Positions 44,422 through 53,761 of a DNA stretch of 64,000 bases are shown one piece after another. The stretch comes from Bacillus sp. UNC41MFS5. Lineage in GTDB: Bacteria; Bacillota; Bacilli; Bacillales_B; DSM-18226. A model generated the notes under the pieces. The model ran no database searches, had not been told where the DNA came from, and saw nothing but the letters and a program-made list of their open reading frames with translations. The number at the start of each line of letters is the position of its first letter. The first letter of the stretch is position 1. Both the position numbers and the translations under genes were made by a program. The stretch covers positions 1,161,183 to 1,225,182 of the forward strand of contig NZ_KK366017.1 in the NCBI RefSeq assembly GCF_000686805.1. Direction: 5' to 3'.

Positions 44422-45567
44422 ATGAAATTTATCCATACAGCTGATTGGCATTTAGGCAAACTAGTTCATGGAGTCTATATGACAGAGAATCAGCGTGAAG
44501 TACTTGAGCAATTTGTGGCCATCGTTGCGGAAGAAAAGCCGGATGCTGTTGTTATTGCAGGAGATTTATATGATCGCTCGGTACCACCAACTGATGCCGT
44601 GGAATTACTCGATGAAATTCTTTTTAAAATTAATGTTGAATTAAAAACACCGGTTGTGGCGATTGCTGGGAACCATGATAGTGCAGAAAGACTTTCATTC
44701 GGCAGTTCCTGGTATAAGCACAGTCAATTTTATTTATCAGGAAAATTAACAAACAGCTTTACTCCTGTGCGAGTTAATGGTGTTAATTTTTATTTAGTAC
44801 CCTATGCTGAGCCTGGTGTAGTCCGTCAACTACTTGAGGATGATTCCATCCATTCCCATCAAGATGCAATGAAAGCCCTAATAGGAAAAATGGAGGAAAA
44901 TCTTAATCCGAATGAGCCTAATGTTTTGGTTGGACATGCCTTTGTATTAGGAGGTCAAACGTCTGATTCTGAACGAATCTTGTCTGTAGGTGGTTCTGGA
45001 TGTGTGGGAGCTGAATTGTTCGAACCCTTTTCATATACTGCACTAGGCCACTTACACAGTCCGGATGCCATTAACCATAACAAAGTGAAATATTCAGGTT
45101 CCCTTTTAAAATATTCTTTTTCGGAAGCCAAACAGAAAAAGTCGATTTCGATTATTGAGATGGATGATAAAGGTAACTTTACACATCGTTACCGCTGGCT
45201 TTCACCAAAACATGATATGCGGGAAATAGAAGGTCATTTGGAAGAATTGCTTGATCCATATTTTTATGAAAAAGAAGCGATCCATGATTATTTAAAAATC
45301 ACTCTTCTTGATGAAGGTGCTTTACTTGATCCTATAAATAAATTACGTCAAGTGTACCCCAACGTCCTCCATCTTGAACGAAAAATTGATCTAACCGATT
45401 TAAAGAAAAAACAATCATTCACGTCGATTCGAAGTGAAAAAAAATCAGAGATTGAGTTGTTTGAACAATTTTACACGGAAATGACAACCTCTGAATTTTC
45501 GTTTGAAAAAAAAGCAGCAATGATAGAAGTCATTGAAAAAGTGCTAAGGGAGGAGGGATTGAAATGA
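44422..45567 (+). CDS. sbcD: Exonuclease subunit SbcD
   Basis: Metallophosphatase nuclease subunit (Mre11 type) of the SbcCD complex, which cuts hairpins and protein-blocked DNA ends. 381 residues. Metal-binding motifs are D8-H10 in ADWHLG, GDLYD 47-51, GNHD 83-86 and GHLH near 210. ATG at 44422 with GGGGTGAG; an in-frame ATG at 44338 would add 28 unrelated residues. Its stop overlaps the start of sbcC (ATGA). Confidence 0.97.
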   Translation: MKFIHTADWHLGKLVHGVYMTENQREVLEQFVAIVAEEKPDAVVIAGDLYDRSVPPTDAVELLDEILFKINVELKTPVVAIAGNHDSAERLSFGSSWYKHSQFYLSGKLTNSFTPVRVNGVNFYLVPYAEPGVVRQLLEDDSIHSHQDAMKALIGKMEENLNPNEPNVLVGHAFVLGGQTSDSERILSVGGSGCVGAELFEPFSYTALGHLHSPDAINHNKVKYSGSLLKYSFSEAKQKKSISIIEMDDKGNFTHRYRWLSPKHDMREIEGHLEELLDPYFYEKEAIHDYLKITLLDEGALLDPINKLRQVYPNVLHLERKIDLTDLKKKQSFTSIRSEKKSEIELFEQFYTEMTTSEFSFEKKAAMIEVIEKVLREEGLK

Positions 45568-48500
45568 AACCGTTAAAATTGACGATGCAAGCTTTCGGCC
45601 CTTATGCCGGCTTTGAAGAAATTGACTTTACCTCCCTAGGTAATCGGACAATGTTTGTTATTTCCGGAAAAACCGGCGCCGGTAAAACGACCATATTTGA
45701 TGCCATCAGTTATGCAATCTATGGAAAAGCAAGTGGGGAGGATCGCAATGGTCCAGAACTCCGCAGCCAGTTTGCAAAAGACGAATTGTTAACCGAGGTT
45801 TCACTAGATTTTTCTCTTCGTAACAAAGCATATTCGATTACAAGGTCACCACAGCAATTGAAGAAGAAAGATAAAGGTGATGGTTATACACAAATAGGTG
45901 CCAAAGCTGAGTTATATATATGGGCAGAAAATGGCGAAAAGAAACTGCTTGCTTCTAAAATCAACGATGTTGAGGAAAAAATTAAGGAAATTATGTTGAT
46001 TGATGCGAATCAGTTCCGGCAGATTTTAATGATTCCGCAGGGGGAATTCCGTAAACTTCTCACCTCAGACAGTAAGGATAAAGAAGTCATTTTACAGCGG
46101 CTGTTCCATACCCAATTATATAAAATGGTGGAAGAGAAACTGAAGGTTGAAGCAACCGAACTGAAAAAGTCAGTTGAAGACCAGGTCCTGGCAAGAAATG
46201 AGCAGATTCGACGCATTCAAGCTGTAACCAATCAAGAACTTCGTGAATATTTGGATGCAGATAGTGTAAACGATGCGATCATCATGCCGCTGTTACTAAC
46301 AGAAATTGCGGGCATGGGGGAAGTGTTAGAACAACTTAATCTCCAATTAAAAGAAAAAGGCCAGAAACAGGACAAACTGAAAGGACAGTTGATTGAAGCA
46401 GAGGGAGTATTAAAGAAACTGCAATTGAAAGAGGAGTTAAAGGGGCAAAAGGCAAGACTTGTTTCTCAGGAAGAAGTGTATAACGGGAAAGAAAAACAGG
46501 TGCAGCTTGCCCATAAAGCTGCCGTTTTATCGCAGCAAGAAGAACTATGCCACCGCTTAAAGCGCGAAGTGGATCAACTTGATGGAAATTTGAAATCCAT
46601 TCAGATGGAAATGGAAAAATTAGAAGGACTTTTAAAACAGCATGAACAACATTTACAAAAGGAACTGGAACGAGAAGGCGAACGCCAAGCAGCCCTTGAT
46701 GAGGTAAATCGATTAGACAATATGAGGGAGGATGTCTATTCGTTTGCAACATTACTTAAAGAAACACAAAATAAGGATGCTGAATTAAAAGCTGCGCAAC
46801 AGAAGCTTAAGCATGCCGAGCAAATTCTCGAACAACTAGAAGTGAATCTAGTGAATCTACAACGTCAAAAGGAAGAAATTGAAAAAGGGAAACTTATCTT
46901 TCTAGAAAATACAGGCAGAATCGATAAACTGAGAACGGAAATTGATCGCTTTGAAAAATACGAAATGCTGCTTGCGCGTCATCAAAAAGCTGAGGAAAAT
47001 TTACGGTCGATCACTGCGAAATATGAAAATACTACTGCTAGATATACAGATTCAAGAGCATTGGTCGAACTACTAGAGAGCAAATGGATGCACGGCCAGG
47101 CCGCGATATTAGCAGCAAAACTTCAATCAGGTGAAGCCTGTCCAGTGTGCGGCTCCGAGCACCATCCATCACCAGCGATACAAAATAGTGATAGTATTCC
47201 GACGGAAGAGGAAATGAAGGCAGCTAAGGCTCAAAGTGCCAACTGGGAAAAAGCAAAGTCAACAGATGAAGCCGCTTTTTATCAGAGTCAGTCAGCTGAG
47301 GCAGCGCAAAGGGAAGCTGTAGAAGAAATAATGAACGAAATTCGTTTATTCCGGGCAAATTTTACTGCTGACCATTTAGTAGATGCAAAAATGGAAGCAT
47401 CGACGGCAAAGAACCAGCTGGTTCAGAATCAAGAAAAGCTTGCGGAAAAGATTAAGCATCTTGATCAAGTGAAGAGGGAATTAGAAACCAAAGAAGTTGA
47501 AAAAGTAGATGTGCAAAACAAACTTCAGCAGTTTTCAGCTATAATCAATGAGTTAACCGTTCAATTCACTGAAAAGAAGACGAATCTTGCTCGGATGATG
47601 AAAGTAATTCCAGAGAATTTACGCTCGGAAGTGGAATACGAAAAAGCACTTACGGCTTCTAAAAACCGGCAGCAAATGTTAGTAAAACAGCTGGAAGAGG
47701 CACAGCAGCGCCTGCAGCAAGTGAAAGAAAAACTTTCAAATGAAACAGCAAGATTATTAGATGCCAAGAAGCATCATGAGAGTAAAAAACAGGAGCTGGA
47801 TTCCGAAAGAGGAATCTTTATTAATCAACTTTCAGAGCAGGGCTTTGAAAAATACGGTACTTATACTGAAGCGAAACGGACGGAAGCAGAAATTCGCAGT
47901 CTTGAAGCTGAAATCCGCAGTTATCGAGAAGAATTACGATCGGTTTCTGACCGATTGAAAGAATTAACCGATGAGTTAATGAATGTAAAAACACCAGATG
48001 TCGATGGTTTGAAGCACGAGATTGCGAAAATGACAAGTGAAATTGAGGCTCTTAATCAGCAGCAAACCAATCTATTTGTTAAAAAGCGGGATAACGAAGA
48101 AATATACAACCGTGTGGGAAGTTTGAATGAACAAATGAAGGTCCTTGAAGATCGGTATAAGTTAATTGGTCATCTTTTTGAAATAGCTAAAGGTCAGAAT
48201 AACTTCCGGATTACCTTTGAACGCTATGTACTAGCTGCATTTCTGGATGATATTTTACGAGAAGCTAATGGCCGCTTACGAAAAATGACTTCTGGCCGTT
48301 TTCAATTGCTGAGAAAAACAGACCGTTCAAAAGGGAATGCTCAAAGCGGCTTGGAATTGCTTGTGTTTGACCAGTACACGGGTCAGGAACGGCATGTTAA
48401 AACTCTCTCAGGAGGGGAAAGTTTTAAAGCTTCGCTCTCGCTAGCACTCGGTTTGGCTGATGTCGTTCAAAATTATGCGGGTGGGGTTTCGTTAGAAACG

Positions 48501-48701
48501 ATGTTCATCGATGAAGGTTTTGGTACACTAGATCCTGAGTCCCTTGATCAGGCCATCGAAGCATTAATGGATATTCAAAGCAGCGGCCGTTTAGTTGGTA
48601 TTATCTCGCATGTTCCGGAACTCAAGGAACGAATTGATGTCAGACTCGAAGTCAGGGCAGATCAGACGGGAAGCAGGACGGAGTTTGTGTTTACAAATTA
48701 A
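45564..48701 (+). CDS. sbcC: Exonuclease subunit SbcC
   Basis: SMC-like ATPase subunit (Rad50 type) of SbcCD, 1045 residues. Walker A GKTGAGKTT at 35-43; two long coiled coils (about 190-500 and 560-870) meet at the zinc hook CPVC (526-529); ABC signature LSGGES near 948; Walker B MFIDEGFGTLD near 978. The ATP head and hook are intact, so the protein should be active. Starts 4 bp inside sbcD. AGGGAGGAGG precedes the ATG. Confidence 0.97.
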   Translation: MKPLKLTMQAFGPYAGFEEIDFTSLGNRTMFVISGKTGAGKTTIFDAISYAIYGKASGEDRNGPELRSQFAKDELLTEVSLDFSLRNKAYSITRSPQQLKKKDKGDGYTQIGAKAELYIWAENGEKKLLASKINDVEEKIKEIMLIDANQFRQILMIPQGEFRKLLTSDSKDKEVILQRLFHTQLYKMVEEKLKVEATELKKSVEDQVLARNEQIRRIQAVTNQELREYLDADSVNDAIIMPLLLTEIAGMGEVLEQLNLQLKEKGQKQDKLKGQLIEAEGVLKKLQLKEELKGQKARLVSQEEVYNGKEKQVQLAHKAAVLSQQEELCHRLKREVDQLDGNLKSIQMEMEKLEGLLKQHEQHLQKELEREGERQAALDEVNRLDNMREDVYSFATLLKETQNKDAELKAAQQKLKHAEQILEQLEVNLVNLQRQKEEIEKGKLIFLENTGRIDKLRTEIDRFEKYEMLLARHQKAEENLRSITAKYENTTARYTDSRALVELLESKWMHGQAAILAAKLQSGEACPVCGSEHHPSPAIQNSDSIPTEEEMKAAKAQSANWEKAKSTDEAAFYQSQSAEAAQREAVEEIMNEIRLFRANFTADHLVDAKMEASTAKNQLVQNQEKLAEKIKHLDQVKRELETKEVEKVDVQNKLQQFSAIINELTVQFTEKKTNLARMMKVIPENLRSEVEYEKALTASKNRQQMLVKQLEEAQQRLQQVKEKLSNETARLLDAKKHHESKKQELDSERGIFINQLSEQGFEKYGTYTEAKRTEAEIRSLEAEIRSYREELRSVSDRLKELTDELMNVKTPDVDGLKHEIAKMTSEIEALNQQQTNLFVKKRDNEEIYNRVGSLNEQMKVLEDRYKLIGHLFEIAKGQNNFRITFERYVLAAFLDDILREANGRLRKMTSGRFQLLRKTDRSKGNAQSGLELLVFDQYTGQERHVKTLSGGESFKASLSLALGLADVVQNYAGGVSLETMFIDEGFGTLDPESLDQAIEALMDIQSSGRLVGIISHVPELKERIDVRLEVRADQTGSRTEFVFTN

Positions 48702-48780
48702 AATAAATCCGAACAAAAAGTAGTGGATATCATTAATAGTTCCATTTTCGGGTGCTTTCTTAATAAAAGACACAAGAATT

Positions 48781-48813
48781 GACGTATGAATTGGCATACG
48801 TCTTTTTCTTTAT
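48781..48813 (+). terminator. Terminator of sbcDC
   Basis: GACGTATG/CATACGTC stem with loop AATTGG, followed by TTTTTCTTTATTT. It lies about 80 bp after sbcC. Confidence 0.88.
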
Positions 48814-48844
48814 TTATCAAGGTTTCTACGAGCTTTCAATAACT

Positions 48845-48898
48845 TTGACATAACAATTGTACAATACTTATTATGATGGACAATAAGTATTGTACAAT
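48845..48898. promoter_or_regulatory. Orphan promoter-like TTGACA with a 17-bp inverted repeat
   Basis: TTGACA at 48845-48850 is followed by ATTGTACAATACTTATT (48856-48872), a 9-base spacer, and its exact complement (48882-48898). No gene with more than about 20 codons follows. It looks like an operator/promoter whose gene is gone, or the site of a small RNA. No T-run follows the hairpin. Confidence 0.6.
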
Positions 48899-48902
48899 GA
48901 AA

Positions 48903-49030
48903 AAAGAGGGACAAAACTTCTGTCATTTGCAGTGCAGGTTTGAGTACCAATTTTATTGATCTTTGTAAGCTGCTGATTCAGAGGGTCCGCACTTTTCGGT
49001 TGGGGGGATCAGGTTAAGCGCCCGAGCTAA
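48903..49030. other. Gene-free stretch after the orphan operator
   Basis: No credible gene. A 20-codon frame (MKKEGQNFCHLQ onward) begins right after the inverted repeat but has no ribosome site. Confidence 0.4.
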
Positions 49031-49033
49031 TCA

Positions 49034-49220
49034 ATAGACGGAAAAATTCCGTTTAATTCGTAATTTTTATTAAAAAAGCTTAAATAGACGGAGAAATTCC
49101 GCCTATTTACTCGAAAAATTCGAAAAGGGGAGATTTTGCTTTGCATAATCGGAAAATCTCCCCTTATTTACCCCGAAACGAGCTCCATTTTGTATTTAAC
49201 CGGAAAATCTCCGCTTATTT
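49034..49220. repeat. Array of four CGGAAAATCTCCG-type imperfect palindromes
   Basis: Copies at 49034-49055, 49084-49106, 49147-49170 and 49198-49220, with the common core CGGANAAATYTCCGCTTATTT. Copies 1 and 2 start ATAGACGGA; copies 3 and 4 start AAYCGGAAAATCTCC, 51 bp apart. Copy 3 forms a 13-bp inverted repeat with AAGGGGAGATTTT at 49125-49137. I recall similar intergenic units in other Bacillaceae. Confidence 0.7.
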
Positions 49221-49297
49221 TACTTTCGCTGGTTACTCGATTAAGGGCAAGTATCATTAATCCCACTGCTTTTTGTGTTTTTCTTCCATTTGAAACT

Positions 49298-49615
49298 CTA
49301 TAAAGGCTTAAAATTAGGAAACGGATGCTGGGCTTCAGCAAGCGTGGAAAGACTCGTTAATTCGGATAGGTCACCAATTTTATTCCAAACGGCCATGACT
49401 TTAGAAGATTGGTGTGCTTTTTCAATGGCCTCTGTTGACCGCCATTCAGCGATTTCAATAATCGTCCCATCCTCTGCTTGAAGCGTTAATAATTCTCGAC
49501 TAGTAATTAACTCTTCCTCGCGGAGTGTTGGGATATGTACTTTAAGAAGTTCTTTTAATTCCTCCTCTTTTCCTGGGTGCGGACGATAGAGCGCCATAAA
49601 CACTAATGAAGACAT
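49298..49615 (-). CDS. ABM-type (antibiotic biosynthesis monooxygenase fold) small protein
   Basis: 105-residue dimeric alpha/beta-barrel protein (MSSLVFMALYRPHPGKEEEL, later EDGTIIEIAEWRS). Preceded by a consensus AAAGGAGGTGAGAAT. It follows the flavoprotein gene by 31 bp on the same strand, so the two form an operon. The fold is used for monooxygenase, heme or dimer-barrel roles; the specific reaction is not visible. Confidence 0.8.
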   Translation of the reverse strand: MSSLVFMALYRPHPGKEEELKELLKVHIPTLREEELITSRELLTLQAEDGTIIEIAEWRSTEAIEKAHQSSKVMAVWNKIGDLSELTSLSTLAEAQHPFPNFKPL

Positions 49616-49646
49616 ATTCTCACCTCCTTTAATAACATCATCATAC

Positions 49647-51302
49647 TCATGATAATTCTTCAGCAATGGCACGTCCAGTTTGCCTTCCTGTAAATAAACA
49701 GCCGCCGACAAAGGTTCCTTCTAAGGAACGATAGCCATGAATGCCTCCTCCGCCAAATCCTGAAACTTCGCCAGCTGCGTATAGACCTGGCACAGGTTTT
49801 CTTGTTGAATCAAGGACTCTGCCGGATAAATCGGTCTGGAGACCGCCTAGCGTTTTTCGACTTACTATGTTTAGCCGTACAGCGATTAGGGGGCCCATTT
49901 TTGGATCGAGAATTCGATGCGGAGGTGCTACTCTTATCAGTTTGTCCCCAAGATAATTTCTAGCTCCACGCATAGCCGTAATTTGAAGATCTTTGGTAAA
50001 TTTATTTTCAATTTCCCGGTCTCTAGCAAGAATCTGTCGCTCAATCTCATCTAGAGATAACAATTTATCACCGGAAAGTTTATTCATCCCGGCTACAAGT
50101 TCAGACAGGGTATTTGCAATAACAAAATCTTCGCCCTTATCCATGAATGCCTTAACAGGGGCAGTAGGACCAGGCAGGATTCGCGCTAACACTTTTTTGA
50201 TACTTTTTCCGGTTAAGTCTGGATTTTGCTCTGACCCAGATAAGGCGAACTCTTTTTCAATAATTTTCTGGGTTAAAATAAACCAAGAGTAGTCGTAGCC
50301 TGATTTCATAATGGCTTCGAGTGTACCCAAAGTATCAAATCCGGGAAAGTTTGGCGCAGGGAAACGCTTCCCTTTGGCATCAAGCCAAAGCGAGGAGGGA
50401 CCCGGCAGGATTCGGATGCCATGGTTTGGCCAGACTGGGTCCCAGTTTTTTATTCCTTCGGTGTAATGCCACATTCGGTCACGATTGACTATTCGACCCC
50501 CTGCTTGCTCCGTAATGCCGAGCATTCTTCCGTCCACATGTTCCGGTACTCCTGAGATCATATATTGAGGAGCCTTACCAAGACGTTCCGGCCAATTTTT
50601 TCGAATGAGTTCATGGTTACCGCCAATACCGCCGCTTGTTACGGCTACAGCCGATGAATGAAACTCAAATTCCCCAATTACTTCTCGTGAACTCGCTTCA
50701 CCTCGGGACGCTGTACTTTGAACTAGTATATCACCACGGACACCGATTATGGCACCATTTTCCTTTAATAATTCAGTCACACGATGGCGTGGGCGATAAT
50801 CGACAATTCCATCCCTCATTGCTTGTCTGACTCGATCCTCGAATGGTTTTACGAGACCTGGACCTGTTCCCCAGACAATGTGGAAGCGGGGGACAGAATT
50901 GCCATGTCCTTCAGCCGTATAGCCACCGCGCTCTGCCCAGCCGACAACTGGGAAAAAACGAATTCCCATCCCTGTGAGCCACTCACGTTTTTCATCTGCA
51001 GCAAATTCAACATAAGCCTTTGCCCACTTTTTCCCCCAATAATCTTCGTCGTCTTCTCGATCAAAGCCTGCAGCGCCTAACCAATCCTGCCAGGCAAGTT
51101 CCCGAGAGTCCTTGATCCCCATTCTTCTTTGTTCGGGAGAGTCGATGAGAAATAACCCCCCAAATGACCACCAAGCCTGACCGCCGAGAGAGGCTTCGGG
51201 TTCTTGATCTAAAAGCAATACTCTTTTTCCGGCATCAGCAAGTTCAGCAGTTGCCACCAAACCTGCTAAGCCAGCACCCACCACAATTACGTCAAATTTC
51301 AA
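49647..51302 (-). CDS. FAD-dependent dehydrogenase, flavocytochrome c/3-ketosteroid dehydrogenase-like
   Basis: 551-residue flavoprotein. The Rossmann FAD motif VGAGLAGLVATAELADAG is at 8-25. The C-terminal PVPGLYAAGEVSGFGGGGIHG is the second FAD-contact region of the FRD/KstD superfamily (FAD_binding_2). Proteins of this exact type are annotated as FAD-binding dehydrogenases acting on steroid-like or unknown substrates. TTG start at 51302 after a G-rich site GGGGGGAT. There is no heme domain and no signal peptide, so it is cytosolic. Operon with the small ABM-type protein. Confidence 0.88.
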   Translation of the reverse strand: MKFDVIVVGAGLAGLVATAELADAGKRVLLLDQEPEASLGGQAWWSFGGLFLIDSPEQRRMGIKDSRELAWQDWLGAAGFDREDDEDYWGKKWAKAYVEFAADEKREWLTGMGIRFFPVVGWAERGGYTAEGHGNSVPRFHIVWGTGPGLVKPFEDRVRQAMRDGIVDYRPRHRVTELLKENGAIIGVRGDILVQSTASRGEASSREVIGEFEFHSSAVAVTSGGIGGNHELIRKNWPERLGKAPQYMISGVPEHVDGRMLGITEQAGGRIVNRDRMWHYTEGIKNWDPVWPNHGIRILPGPSSLWLDAKGKRFPAPNFPGFDTLGTLEAIMKSGYDYSWFILTQKIIEKEFALSGSEQNPDLTGKSIKKVLARILPGPTAPVKAFMDKGEDFVIANTLSELVAGMNKLSGDKLLSLDEIERQILARDREIENKFTKDLQITAMRGARNYLGDKLIRVAPPHRILDPKMGPLIAVRLNIVSRKTLGGLQTDLSGRVLDSTRKPVPGLYAAGEVSGFGGGGIHGYRSLEGTFVGGCLFTGRQTGRAIAEELS

Positions 51303-51535
51303 AGAAATCCCCCCGGATATAATATAAGGCCTATTTATGAGTTACTAAATTTTCTGAAAAGTAAATATAATCCAGTATAACATAATTTACATAGGATTTT
51401 GGGTGAAATAATTAGGCTTGAGAATCACCTGATAAAAAGTTTGAAATTTCAATTATTTTGGGTTTTTTTGAATTCCGTAATCGTATATCATATTAATAGA
51501 GTAGAAGGGAAATGAATAAGAAAGGTGGAAAAAGG

Positions 51536-52000
51536 ATGACAACAACGACAACAACCTTTTGGCATAAGCAACAGGCGGTAAATAGTTTTAATGCAGTCTG
51601 GGATCTCCTTGATTTGAATGTGAGAACAAACGAAGAGGTAGAGAAAATGATCCATCAAGCCCATACATCTTTTTATCATTGGACTCAGGTTGAGGGACAT
51701 ACAGCAAAGAATCTATCAATCGGTTATTGGCAGCTATCAAGAGTGTATGCGACAGCAGGGCTCGGCGAGAGGTCCATGTATTATGCAGAACGTTGTCTAT
51801 CCGTCAGCCTAGAAAACGAAATCGAGCCGTTTTATATTGGCTATGCCTATGAAGCCTTAAGTCGAGCAAATGCTTTGTTAGGTCATAATGATAGATCAAT
51901 AGAACAAGCTAAAAAGGCAATGGAATATGCAAAGTTAATAGTAGATAAAGATGCAAAAGAAATGCTTGTTCAAGATTTATATGAACTTGAAAGAACCTAA
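51536..52000 (+). CDS. TPR-like small soluble protein
   Basis: 154 residues, all helical after a Thr-rich N-terminus. Helix pairs with TPR-like spacing: SIGYWQLSRVYATAGLGERSMYYAERCLSV (about 64-93) and PFYIGYAYEALSRANALLGHNDRSIEQAKKAMEYA (about 101-135), the latter a good TPR. ATG at 51536 with AAGGTGG; the ATG at 51512 has a site only 3 bases away. Probable protein-interaction adaptor, function unknown. Confidence 0.75.
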   Translation: MTTTTTTFWHKQQAVNSFNAVWDLLDLNVRTNEEVEKMIHQAHTSFYHWTQVEGHTAKNLSIGYWQLSRVYATAGLGERSMYYAERCLSVSLENEIEPFYIGYAYEALSRANALLGHNDRSIEQAKKAMEYAKLIVDKDAKEMLVQDLYELERT

Positions 52001-52028
52001 TCTTAAAAGATAATAGTTTTACCAACAT

Positions 52029-52061
52029 AAAATGACTTGTGCTAATCACACGTCATTTTTA
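52029..52061 (+). terminator. Terminator of the TPR-like gene
   Basis: AAAATGAC/GTCATTTT stem with inner TGTG/CACA pairing, then TATTT. Confidence 0.85.
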
Positions 52062-52156
52062 TTTGGGTACGAATGTGTGGAATATTTCTATTTTTTATAA
52101 AAGATGGAAAGAATTAAGGTAGTTGGAATCAAGCTTAAAATAGAAGAGGAGATTTC

Positions 52157-52651
52157 ATGGTATTTACCTTTTATTTTGTCTTAAGTTGGATGATGATGGG
52201 ATTACTTATCTTTAATCGTCAGGAAAACCGAGGGTCGAGAAAGGAGAAATTATTTCTTGTCCTGCTAACCTGTCTCATTAACACTCACACCTATTTAGGT
52301 TTATTTGAAACATTTAAATGGATGAAAACAACAACCACTCCGAAATTATATTTGGCATTTCTACTATTTCGAAGTGTCTTTAGTCCATTATTTGTTTCCT
52401 ATTTCATTCTGTACATAAATAATAGTACATTTAAGAAACAATTAATCCTTGTATTATTCTACTGCCTATTAATAATCGGTATCGATAAAGTCAATTTGAT
52501 CAATGACCTGTATGATTTTAAGAAGTGGAATCAATTTTATACCGTTATATATTATCTTCTATATTTGTTATTTACAATGTTTGCATTTAACTGGTTTAGA
52601 GGATTGGAAGAGCAGGAGGTGAAATGCGAGGATGATGTTGGTAGAACATAA
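52157..52651 (+). CDS. CBO0543-type small membrane protein, first of a pair
   Basis: 164 residues, five hydrophobic segments, no signal-peptide cleavage site. AGAGGAG upstream of the ATG. Overlaps the second pair member by 20 bp. Its sequence differs from the second but length and topology match; the CBO0543 label rests on the pairing and I am less sure for this one. Function unknown. Confidence 0.65.
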   Translation: MVFTFYFVLSWMMMGLLIFNRQENRGSRKEKLFLVLLTCLINTHTYLGLFETFKWMKTTTTPKLYLAFLLFRSVFSPLFVSYFILYINNSTFKKQLILVLFYCLLIIGIDKVNLINDLYDFKKWNQFYTVIYYLLYLLFTMFAFNWFRGLEEQEVKCEDDVGRT

Positions 52652-53126
52652 ATTTGGTCAGAATGATTATTTTGTTATTTGTGCGGTTTTAGTATCGTGG
52701 GGAATTTTTTTCTTTTTGCCAAAAGTGTTTTCTAAGCAATTAACCATTCTCATTTTCCTTTATAGCCTGACAGCTGCAGGTCTTTTCGATAATTCGATTG
52801 GATCTGAACCCTTTGACTTTTACGATATTATGGATGGACCAGCGTACACGGTAATGGATATAGTCGTTTACTTTCTCTACCCGCCATTCGCTTATCTTTT
52901 TCTTTACCTTTATAAAAAATTTCGAATAAAAGATCGCTACCTATTGTTTTTCATCTTATGTTTTACTGCAGCTGCTATTGCAATAGAGTGGGTTTACCAT
53001 ATCATGGGGGTTTTTCATTATAAAAACGGAAACAGTATCATTTACTCTGTTTGTACTTATCTTTTTATTCAATCATTATTAATTGTGTTTTACCGATTCT
53101 TACGAACAAATAAAGCTGATACATAA
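52632..53126 (+). CDS. CBO0543-family membrane protein, second of a pair
   Basis: 164 residues with five helices and the conserved extramembrane segment EPFDFYDIMDGPAYTVMDI (about 53-71) between helices 2 and 3, which I associate with the CBO0543 family. ATG at 52632 inside the first gene, with GGAGGTGAAATG nearby; the coupled layout suggests a complex. Function unknown. Confidence 0.75.
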   Translation: MMLVEHKFGQNDYFVICAVLVSWGIFFFLPKVFSKQLTILIFLYSLTAAGLFDNSIGSEPFDFYDIMDGPAYTVMDIVVYFLYPPFAYLFLYLYKKFRIKDRYLLFFILCFTAAAIAIEWVYHIMGVFHYKNGNSIIYSVCTYLFIQSLLIVFYRFLRTNKADT

Positions 53127-53155
53127 CAAAAACCAGATGAATTCTGGTTTTTGTT
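53125..53155. terminator. Bidirectional terminator between the membrane-protein pair and the lipoprotein gene
   Basis: AACAAAAACCAGA pairs perfectly with TCTGGTTTTTGTT around a 5-base loop. It overlaps the stop codon of both flanking genes. Confidence 0.92.
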
Positions 53156-53576
53156 AGTTTAGAGGATTTTTCTCAAGAAAACTCTTAAGCTCCTTCAAAT
53201 TTTTCGACTGATGAATCACTCCACTATTATCAAAAAGAATATAGGCTGATTGTTCGTCTATTGGTAACTTCGGATAAATCTTTTCGACCATTTCAAGTGT
53301 TGGTAAACTTAGTATATTTGTTACGGCTTTACGAATCTTTTGATCATCTTCAATAGGTGTTTGTTCTTCCTGCTCTCCGATGACTAGCAGCGAATAGGAC
53401 TGGTCAGTTTCAGCCAATAAATTTTGATAGGGGAAGGTACCGTCTTTTTTCATCTCAACGGTTCGCTGCGGCCGTTCACTAGTAGACTTCACTTCACTTG
53501 CCTTTTTGGGTTCACCGCTCTGACATGCCGATAATAGGAGGATTCCTGCGATAATTGTACAAATCATTTTTTTCAT
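53154..53576 (-). CDS. Small lipoprotein with DUF-like C-terminal domain
   Basis: 140 residues. Signal with lipobox LLSAC (residues 13-17); the mature N-terminus is polar. The rest is a small soluble domain ending IYPKLPIDEQSAYILFDNSG, which resembles a periplasmic-type sensor or binding domain, but I cannot name it. ATG at 53576 with AAAGGAAG; an in-frame ATG at 53759 would put the signal far inside. Confidence 0.75.
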   Translation of the reverse strand: MKKMICTIIAGILLLSACQSGEPKKASEVKSTSERPQRTVEMKKDGTFPYQNLLAETDQSYSLLVIGEQEEQTPIEDDQKIRKAVTNILSLPTLEMVEKIYPKLPIDEQSAYILFDNSGVIHQSKNLKELKSFLEKNPLN

Positions 53577-53761
53577 TTGCTTTCTTCCTTTGGTGTTTTT
53601 ATGTTCTCCTTTACAACATAGCATACGGACGAAACCAATGGTCGAGATGAATGTGGAGATATCTTGAAAAGCGAAGTGTAAGTTGTCGCAAAATCTACCC
53701 TTGAACAATAGAGCCATAATCGATACATTAGAAGGGAAGAATGAAAAAGTAGGTGGCATCC

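Noticed and set aside
45564..48701. Small frames inside sbcC on both strands
   Set aside because: They mirror the coding bias of sbcC and lack start signals.
48899..48961. 20-codon frame after the orphan inverted repeat
   Set aside because: No ribosome site and too short to support.
49034..49220. CRISPR array
   Set aside because: Units are imperfect palindromes with unequal spacing and varied sequence, no uniform spacers, and no cas genes in the window.
53577..53761. tRNA-Sec next to selB
   Set aside because: No long acceptor/variable-arm cloverleaf and no 3' CCA or T-loop sequence was found in the gap before selB.
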